A stretch of 64,000 nt of DNA from Mongoliimonas terrestris (GCF_001927285.1 NZ_MSIG01000001.1:526527-590526); one strand, 5' to 3'. Counted from the stretch's first letter, positions 37,155-48,967 are shown. Translations and numbers: made by a program. The notes: generated by a model from the letters alone, not told the origin.

Positions 37155-39097
37155 ATGGCCAAGACCCTCGACGTGGTGACGATCGGCCGGGCGTCGGTCG
37201 ACCTCTACGGCCAGCAGATCGGCTCGCGGCTTGAGGACATCACCTCCTTCGCCAAGTCGGTCGGCGGCTGCCCGGCCAACATCGCCGTCGGCACCGCGCG
37301 GCTCGGTCTGAAGTCGGCGCTGGTCACACGGGTCGGGGCCGAGCAGATGGGTGGCTTCATCCGCGAGCAGCTGGCGCGCGAGGGGGTGGAGACGGCGGGC
37401 GTCCGGGTGGACCCGGACCGGCTGACCGCCCTGGTGCTGCTGGCGGTGGAGGACGAGGGCGTGTCGCCCATGATCTTCTACCGCACCGACTGCGCCGACA
37501 TGGCCCTCGACGAGACCGACGTGGACGAGGGGCTGATCGCCTCGGCCGCTGCCGTCGTCGTCACCGGCACCCACTTCTCCCGCGAGGCCGCGGCGGCGGC
37601 GCAGATGAAGGCGATCCGGATCGCCAAGGCGTCCGGCGGCAAGGTGGTGTTCGACATCGACTACCGGCCGAACCTCTGGGGCCTTGCCGGCCACGAGGCC
37701 GGCTTCTCCCGCTATGTGAAGTCCGACGCAGTGAGCGCGCGGCTGCGGCCGGTGCTCGCCGACTGCGACCTGGTGGTCGGCACGGAGGAGGAGGTGCTGA
37801 TCGCCTCGGGCGCCGACAGCGTGCCGGAGGCCCTCTCGGCGATCCGCGCGCTCACCGACGCCACCATCGTGCTGAAACGCGGCGCCATGGGGTGCATCGT
37901 CTACGACGGGCCGATCCCGGACGATCTTGCCGAGGGCATCGTCGGCGACGGGTTTCCGATCGAGGTCTACAACGTGCTCGGGGCCGGCGACGCCTTCATG
38001 TCGGGGTTCCTGCGCGGCTGGCTGCGCGGCGAACCGCACGCGGTCTCGGCCACCTTCGCCAACGCCTGCGGGGCCTTCGCGGTGTCGCGCCTTCTTTGCG
38101 CGCCCGAATACCCGACCTTCGCCGAGCTCGACCATTTCCTCACCCACGGCAGCCGCACCCGGGCGCTCCGCAAGGACGCGGACCTTGCCCACATCCACTG
38201 GGCGACCACCCGGCGGCCGCAGCCGGAGAGCCTGAAGGCGCTCGCCATCGACCACCGGGCGCAGCTGGAAGAGGTGGCCGACCGGGTCGGCGCCGACCGG
38301 GCGCGGATCGCCGACTTCAAGCTCCTCGCCGTCGCGGCAGCGGCGCGGGTGGCCGACGGTCGGCCGGGCTTCGGCATGCTTCTCGACGGCACCCACGGCG
38401 GCCGGGCTTTGATGCGGGCGGCCCGGCACGGCTTCTGGATCGGCCGGCCGGTGGAGGCGCCGGGCTCGCGCCCGCTCGACTTCGACGGCATGCCGGACCT
38501 CGGCAGCCATCTGGCCGAATGGCCGGTGGGCCAGACGGTGAAATGCCTCTGCTTCTACCATCCGGACGACCCGGCCGAGCTGAAGGCTGGCCAAGAGCGG
38601 GAACTGCTGCGCCTCGCCGACGCTGCCCGCACGGTCGGTCGCGAGCTTCTGGTGGAGATCATCGCGGGCCGGCACGGTCCGCTCCTGGAGACCACCGTGG
38701 CGGACGTGGTGGCGCGGCTCTACGCCCTCGGCATCCGGCCGGACTGGTGGAAGCTGGAGCCGCAGGAGAGCCCGGCCGCGTGGGCGCGCATCGCCGACGT
38801 GATCGCCGCCAACGACCCCTGGTGCCGGGGCATCGTGCTCCTCGGCCTGGAGGCCCCGGCGGCGGATCTGGCGCGGGCCTTCCGGGTCGCCGCGACCGCG
38901 CCGCTCGTCAAGGGTTTCGCGGTCGGCCGCACCATCTTCGCCGACGCGGCGGTCCGCTGGCTCTCCGGCAGCATGACGGACGCGGCGGCGGTCGACGACA
39001 TGGCGCGCCGCTTCGAGATGCTGGTGGCCGCCTGGGACGAGGCCGTCGCGTCCGCGCGACCGGGCCGTCCTGATCTCCAGAAGGACACGCAATCCTG

Positions 39098-39098
<1 letters not shown>
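37155..39098 (+). CDS. iolC: 5-Dehydro-2-deoxygluconokinase fused to a DUF2090 domain
   Basis: This 647-residue fusion phosphorylates 2-deoxy-5-keto-D-gluconate. The N-terminal PfkB kinase (about 1-325) has VTIGRASVDLYG, GGCPANIAVGTARLG, FDIDYRPNLW and the catalytic loop NVLGAGDAFMSGF. The C-terminal DUF2090 half (about 335-635) is an aldolase-like barrel with LLDGTHGG, EIIAGRH and WWKLEP, and may carry out or assist aldol cleavage of the product, which would replace a separate IolJ. The two-domain form is normal in alphaproteobacteria. The ATG at 37155 has GAGGAGA four bases upstream. The stop overlaps the iolD start as TGATG. Confidence 0.94.
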
Positions 39099-40942
<1,844 letters not shown>

Positions 40943-41042
40943 CGGGGATGCCTCGGTTCGGCGCGGCCCGTCCGCGCGCGTTGACGTTCGTGCGCGCCTG
41001 CGGCGCGCCATCCTTTTCCCAGTCTTTTGGAGACCATCCGCC

Positions 41043-41927
41043 ATGATCCGTATCGGGGCCAATCCGATCTGCTGGTCGAACGACGACATGATCGAGATCG
41101 GCGGCGACATCCCGCTGGAGCAATGCCTGTCGGAGGCGAAGGCCATCGGCATCGAGGGCATGGAGCTCGGCAACAAGTTTCCGAAGACAGCCGACGCGCT
41201 GAAGGCCAAGCTCGCCGACTTCGGCCTCGTGTTCGTGTCCGGCTGGTATTCCACCTTTCTGATCGACCGTGATGCGGAGGCGGAGCTGGAGGCGGCGCGG
41301 GAGGCGATCGCGCTCCGCAAGGGCGCGGGGGCGGAGGTGCTGATCGTTTGCGAGTGCACCCGCACGGTGCACGGCCACAAGGCGGCGCCCCTCTCCACCC
41401 GGCCGGTGATGAGCGAGGCCGAATGGGCGCGCTTCCTGCCGCGCCTCACCCGCTTCGCCGAACTGGTGGAGGCGGAGGGGCTGCGGCTCGTCTACCACCA
41501 CCACATGGGCACGGTGGTGCAGACCGAGGCGGAGATCGACCGGCTGATGGCCGGCACCGGCCCGGCCGTGCGGCTCCTGCTCGACACCGGCCACGCCACC
41601 TGGGCGGGCGCCGACCCGGTGCGGCTGGCCCGGCTCTACGCGCCCCGCATCGGCCACGTGCACTGCAAGGACGTGCGCGCCGCCGTGCGGGCCCGCGCCG
41701 AGGCGGAGGACTGGTCGTTCCTGACGGCGGTGCTCGAAGGCGTCTACACCGTGCCGGGGGACGGGACGGTGGACTATGTGTCGGTGTTCCGGGCCATCCC
41801 GGACTATGCGGGCTGGGTGGTGATCGAGGCCGAGCAGGACCCCAAGAAGGCCGATCCGAAGACCTACGTGTCGCTCGGCTACCGCAACCTCACGGGCTTT
41901 CTCCGCGAGGCCGGGCAGCTAGCCTGA
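41043..41927 (+). CDS. iolE: myo-Inosose-2 dehydratase
   Basis: This 294-residue TIM-barrel metal enzyme removes water from scyllo-inosose, the second step. The start MIRIGANPICWSNDDM is characteristic. Metal-ligand blocks include GMELGNKFP, YHHHMGTVVQ, LLLDTGHATWAG, HVHCKDVR and the Glu of VVIEAEQDP. It follows iolD by 100 bp; iolB follows by 18 bp. A GGAG lies eight bases before the ATG at 41043. The order C-D-E-B differs from the pathway order but is normal for rhizobia. Confidence 0.95.
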   Translation: MIRIGANPICWSNDDMIEIGGDIPLEQCLSEAKAIGIEGMELGNKFPKTADALKAKLADFGLVFVSGWYSTFLIDRDAEAELEAAREAIALRKGAGAEVLIVCECTRTVHGHKAAPLSTRPVMSEAEWARFLPRLTRFAELVEAEGLRLVYHHHMGTVVQTEAEIDRLMAGTGPAVRLLLDTGHATWAGADPVRLARLYAPRIGHVHCKDVRAAVRARAEAEDWSFLTAVLEGVYTVPGDGTVDYVSVFRAIPDYAGWVVIEAEQDPKKADPKTYVSLGYRNLTGFLREAGQLA

Positions 41928-41945
41928 CAGAAAGGACGAGACCTG

Positions 41946-42743
41946 ATGGCGAACCTCCTCGTGAAGCCGACCGGCACGGCCGGCCACGTGCACCACGTGA
42001 CCCCGGAGAGCGCCGGCTGGCGCTACGTGGGCTTCGATCTGCACGTGCTCCGGCCGGGCGAGCAGGCGTCGGCGGAGACCGGCGATCGGGAAGTCTGCCT
42101 GGTGCTCGTGTCCGGCCGGGCGGGGATCACCGTCGGGGAGGCGGACTTCGGCGTGATCGGCGGGCGGATGAGCCCGTTCGAGGGCCCGCCCTGGTCGGTC
42201 TACGCGCCCGCCGGCGACCGCTGGACCTTGAGCGCGGAGACGGAGGTGACGCTCGCGGTGTGTTCCGCGCCGGGGATCCGGGGCGCCCGCTCGCCCCGGC
42301 TGATCGGCCCCGACGACGTCGGCCGCGAGACCCGCGGCAAGGGCGCCAACGTGCGCCACGTGGCCAACATCCTGCCGGAGACCGAGGAGGCGGATTCGCT
42401 GCTCGTCGTGGAGGTGATCACGCCCGGCGGCAACACCTCGAGCTATCCGCCGCACAAGCACGACACCGACGACCTGCCGCACGAATCGCTGCTGGAGGAG
42501 ACCTACTACCACCGCATCCGGCCGCCCCAGGGCTTCGCCTTCCAGCGGGTCTACACCGACGACCGCAGCCTGGACGAGGCCGTGGTGGTGGAGGACGGGG
42601 TGGTGACGCTGGTGCCGAAGGGCTACCACCCGTGCGCCACGCTCGCAGGCTACGATCTTTATTATCTCAACGTGATGGCCGGGCCGACGCGGACCTGGCG
42701 CTTCCACAACGCCCCGGAGCACGCCTGGCTGCTGAAGGCCTGA
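41946..42743 (+). CDS. iolB: 5-Deoxy-glucuronate isomerase
   Basis: This 265-residue bicupin isomerises 5-deoxyglucuronate to 2-deoxy-5-keto-gluconate, feeding IolC. The N-cupin has VCLVLVSGRAGITVG and the C-cupin the metal set SSYPPHKHDTDDLPHESLLEE with the later YYLNVMAGP; these HxH-type and Glu residues bind the metal. The last gene of the iolCDEB operon, it has its stop near two hairpins and converges with a chemoreceptor gene. The ATG at 41946 is preceded by AAAGGACGAGACCTG, a usable ribosome site. Confidence 0.95.
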   Translation: MANLLVKPTGTAGHVHHVTPESAGWRYVGFDLHVLRPGEQASAETGDREVCLVLVSGRAGITVGEADFGVIGGRMSPFEGPPWSVYAPAGDRWTLSAETEVTLAVCSAPGIRGARSPRLIGPDDVGRETRGKGANVRHVANILPETEEADSLLVVEVITPGGNTSSYPPHKHDTDDLPHESLLEETYYHRIRPPQGFAFQRVYTDDRSLDEAVVVEDGVVTLVPKGYHPCATLAGYDLYYLNVMAGPTRTWRFHNAPEHAWLLKA

Positions 42744-42763
42744 CGGCGCCCGGAGAGGCGCCG
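42744..42763. terminator. Hairpin immediately after iolB
   Basis: CGGCGCC at 42744-42750 pairs with GGCGCCG at 42757-42763 over a six-base loop, directly after the iolB stop. It lacks a T-run. Confidence 0.45.
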
Positions 42764-42780
42764 CCGGGCAGTGTGGTCTC

Positions 42781-42837
42781 CGGTCACGCCGCGTGACCCT
42801 CGGTCACGCCGCGTGATCTCCGGTCACGCCGCGATGG
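42781..42837. repeat. Three 20 bp tandem repeats with hairpin, at the chemoreceptor 3' end
   Basis: The unit CGGTCACGCCGCGTGA plus four bases starts at 42781, 42801 and 42821. The first copy makes a perfect 7 bp hairpin (GGTCACG 42782-42788, CGTGACC 42792-42798, loop CCG). The third copy overlaps the last codons and stop (42826-42824) of the minus-strand chemoreceptor gene, so the other two repeat its end. The array lies between convergent genes and may act as a terminator. Confidence 0.8.
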
Positions 42838-44281
42838 CGTCGAGGAAGCGGCGGATGCGGGTCTGCAGCGCCTCGGCGGCGGCACCCACGTCCCGGGCGA
42901 CGGCGCCCACGTCGGCGGCGGAGGCGAGCGCCTCGCGAGAGGCCGCTGTGGACCGCTCCGTCTCGGCGACGACGCCGCGGGTGCCGGCGCTCGCCGTCTC
43001 CACGTCGGCGAGGATGGTGCGCGTGGTCGCGCGCTGCTCCTCCATGCCGGCGGCGATGACGCCGGTGGTGGACGCCACCTCGGTGATCCGGCCGGCGATG
43101 CCCTCGATGTCGGCGACCGCCTTGGCGGTGGATTCGGTGATGGCGGTGACGCGGGCGCCGATGTCCTCGGTCGCCTTGGTGGTCTGGTTGGCGAGGTTCT
43201 TCACCTCGGCGGCGACCACCGCGAAGCCCTTGCCCATCTCGCCGGCCCGGGCCGCCTCGATGGTGGCGTTGAGGGCGAGGAGGTTGGTCTGGGCGGCGAT
43301 GTCCTGGATGATGGTCACCACCTCGCCGATGCGCTCCGCCTCCGCGGCGAGCGTCGCCACGTTGGTGGTGGTGGCGTCCACGCTCTTGCGCGCGTCCAGC
43401 ACCACCGACTGGGTGCGGGCCATGTGGCCGGCCATCCGGTCGATGGCGACCGAGAGCGCGTCGCCCGCCTCCGCCACCGCCCGCACCGAGCGGGAGGCCT
43501 CGGCGGACCGGCTGGAGGCTCCGTCGGCGGCCCCGGCGGCCCCTGTGGCGATGCCGGTGAGGCGCCCGGCGGTGTCGCCGAGACGGGCCGAGTGCAGGCG
43601 CATGCCGTCGAGGAGCGCGGTGATCTCGCCGGAGAAGGCGGTGACGGCCGCCTGCAGTTCGCTCCGGCGGCGGCTGTCGGCGCCGGCGCTCTCCCTGACG
43701 GTGGCGACGGCCCGGCCGGCCTCGGCCTCGGCCGCTCGGGCCGCCTCCAGGGAGCCGGTCAGGCGGGCGAACATGCCGTCGACCATGACGGCGATCCAGA
43801 CGAGCACGGCGGTCTGGGCGACGACGATGACCGCGTGGACGAGGACGCGGCCGAGATCGGACTGGCCGTCCGGGAAGACGGCGGCCGGCATGACGCCGTT
43901 GAGCACCAGGTGGTGGACGGCGGTGACGGCGGCGCTCGCCACGATGGCGCGCCAGTCGAACCAGCCGGCCACGATGGCCAGCATGGCGAAGAAGTACATG
44001 TGCATGTCGATCTGCCACGCGCTGCCCGACGCGGCGTAGACGAGGAGCGCCACGAGCGCGGTCGCCGCCATGGCGGTGGAGATGCGGGTGGAGACGCCGG
44101 TGGCGTCCGCCCACCAGGCGGCGGTGGCGCCGGCGGCGACGAGGGCGCCAAGGCCGGCCGCCACCAGCGGCGAGGCCGATCCGGCCATGGCGGCGACGGC
44201 GCCGATGATCGCCACGTTGACCCAGAGGAAGCCCACGAGGGCGGCGGCGAAGCGGCGGCGAAGGCTGTCGATATCGGTCAT
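42824..44281 (-). CDS. Methyl-accepting chemotaxis protein with a six-helix membrane sensor
   Basis: This 485-residue receptor has six predicted membrane helices in residues about 12-170 and no large periplasmic domain, so it may sense a ligand within the membrane or a change in energy state. The helices carry conserved-looking His residues ([15 protein letters not shown]). A cytoplasmic coiled-coil follows, with the signalling tip [21 protein letters not shown] and [15 protein letters not shown] at about 335-375 that binds CheW and CheA. No HAMP domain is obvious. The ATG at 44281 overlaps the stop of the upstream small gene as ATGA. The stop lies in a tandem repeat. The ligand is unknown. 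Confidence 0.9.
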   Translation of the reverse strand: MTDIDSLRRRFAAALVGFLWVNVAIIGAVAAMAGSASPLVAAGLGALVAAGATAAWWADATGVSTRISTAMAATALVALLVYAASGSAWQIDMHMYFFAMLAIVAGWFDWRAIVASAAVTAVHHLVLNGVMPAAVFPDGQSDLGRVLVHAVIVVAQTAVLVWIAVMVDGMFARLTGSLEAARAAEAEAGRAVATVRESAGADSRRRSELQAAVTAFSGEITALLDGMRLHSARLGDTAGRLTGIATGAAGAADGASSRSAEASRSVRAVAEAGDALSVAIDRMAGHMARTQSVVLDARKSVDATTTNVATLAAEAERIGEVVTIIQDIAAQTNLLALNATIEAARAGEMGKGFAVVAAEVKNLANQTTKATEDIGARVTAITESTAKAVADIEGIAGRITEVASTTGVIAAGMEEQRATTRTILADVETASAGTRGVVAETERSTAASREALASAADVGAVARDVGAAAEALQTRIRRFLDAIAA

Positions 44282-44589
44282 CGGAAGGTTCCAGGGAGAG
44301 AAGAGGAGCAACCCGGCCGAACCGGGCTGGCGGTCACCAGGACGGCGCCCGCCGCGTAGAGCCGGGTGGCGAAGCCGGGCCCGTCGCCCGCCGCGATCAC
44401 CACCGGGCCGAAGCGCGTGCCGTCGAGGAGGACCCCGCCGGCGACCGCCACCACGCGCATGGCCTCCGCCGGCCCGCCGGCCGGCGCGACCATGACGAGG
44501 ACCGGCGCGTCCGGGCGCGGCAGCAGGACCGGCACCGTCAGGGCCGCGGCCGCCAGGAGGCCGTTCGTCATGAGGAAAAAGGTGGACAC
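44278..44589 (-). CDS. Small membrane-anchored protein coupled to the chemoreceptor
   Basis: This protein of 97-103 residues is not one I recognise. It has an N-terminal hydrophobic segment ([15 protein letters not shown] at about 9-23) and a short domain with two weak beta-alpha repeats: [20 protein letters not shown] and [19 protein letters not shown], ending [10 protein letters not shown]. It may be an anchored periplasmic protein. Its stop overlaps the chemoreceptor start as ATGA (44281-44278), which suggests translational coupling and a shared role. GTG at 44589 or ATG at 44571 could be the start; neither has a strong ribosome site. Codon use is like that of its neighbours. Confidence 0.65.
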   Translation of the reverse strand: MSTFFLMTNGLLAAAALTVPVLLPRPDAPVLVMVAPAGGPAEAMRVVAVAGGVLLDGTRFGPVVIAAGDGPGFATRLYAAGAVLVTASPVRPGCSSSLPGTFR

Positions 44590-44980
44590 GGGCAGGGAGG
44601 GCGCCTTCGCTTCGGTCGGCGCATCCTCGAACAGGAGATGTTAATTAATATAGAATGTCTGCATATATCCTCAGGTCGTATAAAACGAAACCTGCCAGCA
44701 CGGGGTGTTGCTCCGTCGGCTGCGTCCGGCCCGTCCGCCCGGACCGGTGGGGCTCGAGGGAGGCCAACCTGCGGGGCCGCGCCGGCCCGGCTTCATCGCA
44801 GCGTCATCGATCCGCCAAGCGGCTGTGACCGGCTCGCGCTAGGCAAGGGGGCATGCGGACCCTGGCCGGATGCCGGGCGGTCCGCCCGACCGTCGCGTCC
44901 TCCCCGAACCGCTCGTCGGCGCCGCGCCCGCGGTCGCGTCGGGTCCGGGCGGCGCGACCGGAACACCGGAGGCGTTTCCC
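44590..44980. other. Divergent promoter region: chemoreceptor operon versus phytase-like gene
   Basis: This 391 bp spacer has a clear AT-rich island at about 44640-44690, which is rare in this DNA and probably carries promoters for both directions. A weak Pho-box-like direct repeat, GCTTCAT-N4-GCGTCAT, lies at 44790-44807. I see no gene in it. Confidence 0.5.
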
Positions 44981-46339
44981 ATGGCCCGCTCGCACCTCTT
45001 TGCTTCGCTCTCCTCGGCCACCCTGGTGGCCGCCACCGTCCTGGCCGCCACCCTGTCGGCTGCCGCCGCCGACATGAAGCCCGCCGTTCTCGCCGGCCAC
45101 GCGGTGCTGCCGGCGAAGACCGCCGCCACGCCGCCGGCCGACGCGCCGGACGCGCTGAAGGTCTCCGGCAAGTTCACCACCCGCAACGACCCGGCCCGCA
45201 TCACCGCGGCCCCGGCCGCCGACCAGCCGCTGCCGATGGACGGCCAGCCGGTGCAGGGCTTCTCCGGCATCCGGGCGCTCGGCGACGGCACCTATCTGGT
45301 GCTGACCGACAACGGCTTCGGCGCCAAGGCGAACTCCGAGGACGCCATGCTGATGGTGCACGTGGTGAAGCCGGACTTCGGCGCCGGCACCGTGGAGATC
45401 GTCAAGACCACCTTCCTCAGCGATCCGGACAAGAAGGTGCCGTTCGCCATCGCCATGGAGGGCACGGCGGAGCGCTACCTGACCGGCGCCGACTTCGACC
45501 TGGAGGGCGTCCAGCCGGTGGGCGACCTCCTCTTCATCGGCGAGGAGTTCGGCCCCTACGTGATCGCGGTGGAGCGCGAGACCGGCAAGGTTGTGTCGGT
45601 TCAGGAGACCAAGGTGGGCGACCTCCTGGTGCAGTCGCCGGACCACTACCGGGTGTCGACGCCCGCCGCCCCGGACGCCAAGGCGCCGGCCTTCAACCTG
45701 AAGCGCTCGAAGGGCTACGAGGGCTTCGCCGCCTCCGTGGACGGCACCAAGCTCTATCCGCTCTTGGAAGGCCCGCTGTTCGTGGACGGCGCCTACGAGA
45801 CGGTGAACGGCGTCGAGGCGCTGCGCATCTTCGAATACGATGTGGCGACCCGTGCCTTCACCGGCGCCTGGTGGCACTATCCGCTGGAGGCCAACGGCAA
45901 CGCCATCGGCGACTTCAACATGATCGACGCCACCCGCGGCATGGTCATCGAGCGCGACAACGGCGAGGGCGACGTGGAACTCGCCTGCAAGGACGGCGCG
46001 ACCGAGGGCTGCCACAAGCAGCCGGCCCTCTTCAAGCGCGTCTACATGATCGACTTCTCGGGCGTGGAGTCGGGCGGCGCGGTGAAGAAGGTGGCCGGCA
46101 TCGACCTGATGGCGATCGACGATCCGAACGGCCTCGCCCGCCAGGGCAACCGGGACGACAAGACCTTCCGCATGCCGTTCGTCACCATCGAGAACGTCGA
46201 CAAGGTGGACGACACCCACATCATCGTGGCCAACGACAACAACTACCCCTTCTCCAAGGGCCGGTCGGTGTCGGCGGAGGACGACAACGAGTTCGTGCTC
46301 CTGGCGGTGCCGGAATTTCTCGCCGCCAAGGCGGAGTGA
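44981..46339 (+). CDS. Secreted phytase-like esterase-activity domain protein
   Basis: This 452-residue exported protein has a signal peptide of about 30 residues (LVAATVLAATLSAAAA-DM). The mature part is a beta-propeller-like domain of the family named esterase-like activity of phytase: VQGFSGIRALGDGTYLVLTDNGFG, then DFDLEGVQPVGDLLFIGEEFGPYV, and near the end VDDTHIIVANDNNYPFSKG. A hydrolase role on phosphate esters or similar substrates is implied by the family name but the true substrate is unknown. The ATG at 44981 has GGAGG eight bases upstream. Its nearness to the inositol locus is suggestive, since phytate yields inositol. A strong terminator follows. Confidence 0.85.
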   Translation: MARSHLFASLSSATLVAATVLAATLSAAAADMKPAVLAGHAVLPAKTAATPPADAPDALKVSGKFTTRNDPARITAAPAADQPLPMDGQPVQGFSGIRALGDGTYLVLTDNGFGAKANSEDAMLMVHVVKPDFGAGTVEIVKTTFLSDPDKKVPFAIAMEGTAERYLTGADFDLEGVQPVGDLLFIGEEFGPYVIAVERETGKVVSVQETKVGDLLVQSPDHYRVSTPAAPDAKAPAFNLKRSKGYEGFAASVDGTKLYPLLEGPLFVDGAYETVNGVEALRIFEYDVATRAFTGAWWHYPLEANGNAIGDFNMIDATRGMVIERDNGEGDVELACKDGATEGCHKQPALFKRVYMIDFSGVESGGAVKKVAGIDLMAIDDPNGLARQGNRDDKTFRMPFVTIENVDKVDDTHIIVANDNNYPFSKGRSVSAEDDNEFVLLAVPEFLAAKAE

Positions 46340-46415
46340 GGGCCGGCTCGACGGAACGGCGGGCCTCAGGCTTCCATGACGGGAAGGGAGTGCCCCCCTT
46401 CCGCGTCACCGAAAG

Positions 46416-46454
46416 CGACCGGCCGGGCGAAAGGCCCGGCCGGTCGTTTTTTTT
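46416..46454 (+). terminator. Strong intrinsic terminator after the phytase-like gene
   Basis: A 13 bp perfect stem (46416-46428 with 46434-46446, loop GAAAG) is followed by eight T residues at 46447-46454. It is 77 bp after the stop and is the clearest Rho-independent terminator in the window. Confidence 0.95.
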
Positions 46455-46474
46455 AACCGCAGGCGACGGGCCGA

Positions 46475-47569
46475 TCAGGCGGCGGCGGCGTCGAGGGTCG
46501 GATAGTCCGTGTAGCCTTCCGCCCCGCCGCCGTAGAAGGTGGCGCGGTCCGGCTCGGCGAGCGGCGCGTCGCGCTTCAGGCGCTCGACGAGGTCCGGGTT
46601 GGCGATGAAGGGGCGGCCGAAGGCCACCGCATCGACCGCGCCGGTCGCCACCGCCTCCAGGGCGAGGGCGCGGGTGTAGCTGTTGTTGCCCATCCAGGCG
46701 CCCTTGAAGACCGGCCGGAGCGCTCGCGGGTCCCAGCCGCCGAGGTCGCGCGGACCGCCGGTGGCGCCCTCCACCACGTGCAGGTAGGCGAGACCCCGTT
46801 CGGAGAGCGCCGCGACGAAGGGCGTGAACACGGCCTCCGGGTCGCTCTCGGCGATGTCGTTGGCGGGGCTCACCGGCGAGATGCGGATGCCCACGTGGTC
46901 CTTGTCCCAGGCGGCCACCACCGCGTCGACCACCTCCAGGGGGAAGCGCATGCGGTTCTCCACCGATCCGCCGTAGGCGTCGGTGCGAAGGTTGGTCTTG
47001 TCCTTGAGGAACTGGTCGAGCAGGTAGCCGTTCGCCGCGTGGATCTCCACCCCGTCGAAGCCGGCGTGCCGGGCGTTGCGGGTGGCGCGGGCATAGTCCT
47101 CCACGAGGCCGGGAAGTTCGGCGACGTCGAGCGCCCGCGGCGTCACGTGTGGCTTGAAGCCGGTCTCCGTGAAGGCCATGCCCTCCGGCTTCACGGCCGA
47201 CGGGGCGACCGGCAGGGCGCCGTTCTCCTGAAGGTCCGGATGGGAGATGCGGCCCACATGCCAGAGCTGGATGACGATGCGGCCGCCGGCGGCGTGGACC
47301 GCGTCGGTGACCTTCCGCCAGCGCTCCACCTGCAGGTCGGTGAAGATGCCGGGCGTGTAGGCGTAGCCCTTGCCCTGGCGCGAGATCGGCGTCGCCTCGG
47401 TGATGATGAGGCCGGCCGAGGCGCGCTGGCGGTAGTATTCCACGTGGAGGTCGGTCACCGCGTCGTCCGCGTCGGCACGGCTGCGGGTGAGTGGCGCCAT
47501 GACGATGCGGTTGGCGAGCGGGATCGCGCCGAGGCGGACGGGGCCGAAGAGATCGGGTGCGGTGGTCAT
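46475..47569 (-). CDS. nemA: Old Yellow Enzyme-family alkene reductase
   Basis: This 364-residue FMN-dependent TIM barrel reduces activated alkenes, quinones or N-ethylmaleimide-like electrophiles with NAD(P)H. The opening LFGPVRLGAIPLANRIVMAPLTRSRA is that of the NemA/XenB group. The substrate-binding His-x2-Asn is in EIHAANGYLLDQFL, and the FMN-phosphate site in AFGRPFIANPD. LWHVGRISHPD is another family block. The ATG at 47569 is the family start. It is divergent from the CitE-like gene, with a 291 bp spacer, and convergent with the phytase-like gene. The physiological substrate is unknown; electrophile defence is likely. Confidence 0.93.
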   Translation of the reverse strand: MTTAPDLFGPVRLGAIPLANRIVMAPLTRSRADADDAVTDLHVEYYRQRASAGLIITEATPISRQGKGYAYTPGIFTDLQVERWRKVTDAVHAAGGRIVIQLWHVGRISHPDLQENGALPVAPSAVKPEGMAFTETGFKPHVTPRALDVAELPGLVEDYARATRNARHAGFDGVEIHAANGYLLDQFLKDKTNLRTDAYGGSVENRMRFPLEVVDAVVAAWDKDHVGIRISPVSPANDIAESDPEAVFTPFVAALSERGLAYLHVVEGATGGPRDLGGWDPRALRPVFKGAWMGNNSYTRALALEAVATGAVDAVAFGRPFIANPDLVERLKRDAPLAEPDRATFYGGGAEGYTDYPTLDAAAA

Positions 47570-47860
47570 GGAGGGATATTCCGGGAGGATCTGAGGGACA
47601 GGTCGGGCGTATGCCGGCCTTGTTCGGAAATTCGGAACTATCGTGCAAAAAATCAAGCCCGGCTGGTGGCGATGCGGTGCGCGGAAAGCGCAGATCCGCC
47701 GAATCCGGGCGCGATCGTCACAATCTATTGAACGGTCGCAGGTCGAAAGGGCCCGGCAGTGTCGCCGAAGGGCGAATTGGCCGCCGCAACGGGGCGCCGT
47801 TATGCTGCGTTGCGAAAGACGGGCGACAGACCCGCGACCGACACCACGAGGAGATCCCCC

Positions 47861-48775
47861 ATGGCGACCGCGACAAGGGCCAAGGTGCGACCGCGCCGGA
47901 GCGTCCTCTACATGCCGGGCTCCAACGCCCGGGCGCTCGACAAGGCCCGCACGCTGCCCGCCGACAGCCTGATCCTGGACCTGGAGGACGCGGTGGCGCC
48001 CGACGCCAAGGACCAGGCCCGCGCCCAGGTGGGCGAGGCGGTGGCCGCCGGCGGCTACGGCGACCGGGAGGTGTTCATCCGCGTCAATGGCGCCGCCACG
48101 CCCTGGGGTCCGGCGGACCTCGACGCCGCCGCGGCCGCCCTGCCGGACGGGATCCTCATACCGAAGGTCGACGACCCGGCGGACCTTGCCGCTGCCGCCG
48201 CCGTGATGGACCGGGTGGACCCGGACCGCACGGTGGCGCTCTGGGCCATGATCGAGACGCCGCTCGGCATCCTCAACGCCCGCGAGATCGCCGCCTACGC
48301 CCGCGAACCGGGCAGCCGGCTCGCCGGCTTCGTGATGGGCACCAACGATCTCGCCAAGGAGACCGGCGCCCGCATCGTGCCCGGCCGCGGCCCCATGGTG
48401 CCGTGGCTGATGCAGGCGCTGGCGGCGGCGCGGGCCTACGGCATCGCCATCGTGGACGGGGTCTACAACGACCTCGACGACGCCCGCGGCTTCCTGGAGG
48501 AGTGCGTGGCCGCCCGCGACATGGGCTTCGACGGCAAGACGCTGATCCACCCCATGCAGATCGAGACCGCCAACCGCACCTTCACGCCGAGCGCCACCGA
48601 AGTGGCCTGGGCGCAGAAGGTGGTGGAGACCTTCGCCGTGCCGGAGAATGCCGACAAGGGTGCCGTGAAGGTGGACGGCCGTATGGTGGAGCGCCTGCAC
48701 GCCGACATGGCGAGCCGCACCCTGGTGCTGATGGAGGCGATCGCCCGCCGCGAACTCACCGCCACGGCGAGCTGA
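47861..48775 (+). CDS. CitE-like CoA ester lyase (HpcH/HpaI family)
   Basis: This 304-residue protein of the CitE/malyl-CoA lyase family cleaves or hydrolyses a 3-hydroxyacyl-CoA such as malyl-CoA or citramalyl-CoA. Visible family blocks are RSVLYMPGSNARALDKA, LILDLEDAVAP (Mg-binding Glu and Asp), IETPLGILNAREIA, FVMGTNDLAKE and GFDGKTLIHPMQIE. No citrate lyase alpha or gamma subunits are near, so it is not part of that complex. The ATG at 47861 has GAGGAG seven bases upstream. It is divergent from nemA. The length fits the mcl/thioesterase-like branch; the exact substrate is unresolved. Confidence 0.9.
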   Translation: MATATRAKVRPRRSVLYMPGSNARALDKARTLPADSLILDLEDAVAPDAKDQARAQVGEAVAAGGYGDREVFIRVNGAATPWGPADLDAAAAALPDGILIPKVDDPADLAAAAAVMDRVDPDRTVALWAMIETPLGILNAREIAAYAREPGSRLAGFVMGTNDLAKETGARIVPGRGPMVPWLMQALAAARAYGIAIVDGVYNDLDDARGFLEECVAARDMGFDGKTLIHPMQIETANRTFTPSATEVAWAQKVVETFAVPENADKGAVKVDGRMVERLHADMASRTLVLMEAIARRELTATAS

Positions 48776-48967
48776 GGGGCCGGGGAAGGGGCGGTGATGG
48801 GCCGGGTCGGGTTGCGGGGACGCGCCGGTGGGGACGCGGTCGGGTGATCCGCCGGCGTCGCGCTGGCGGGCTCTCGCGGGGTTGGCCGGCTTGAGATCTC
48901 CGGGGCGCTTGGGCAAGGTGCGGACGACATCCATCGCCCGAACGGCTCATCCTGGATCCCTTTGCCC

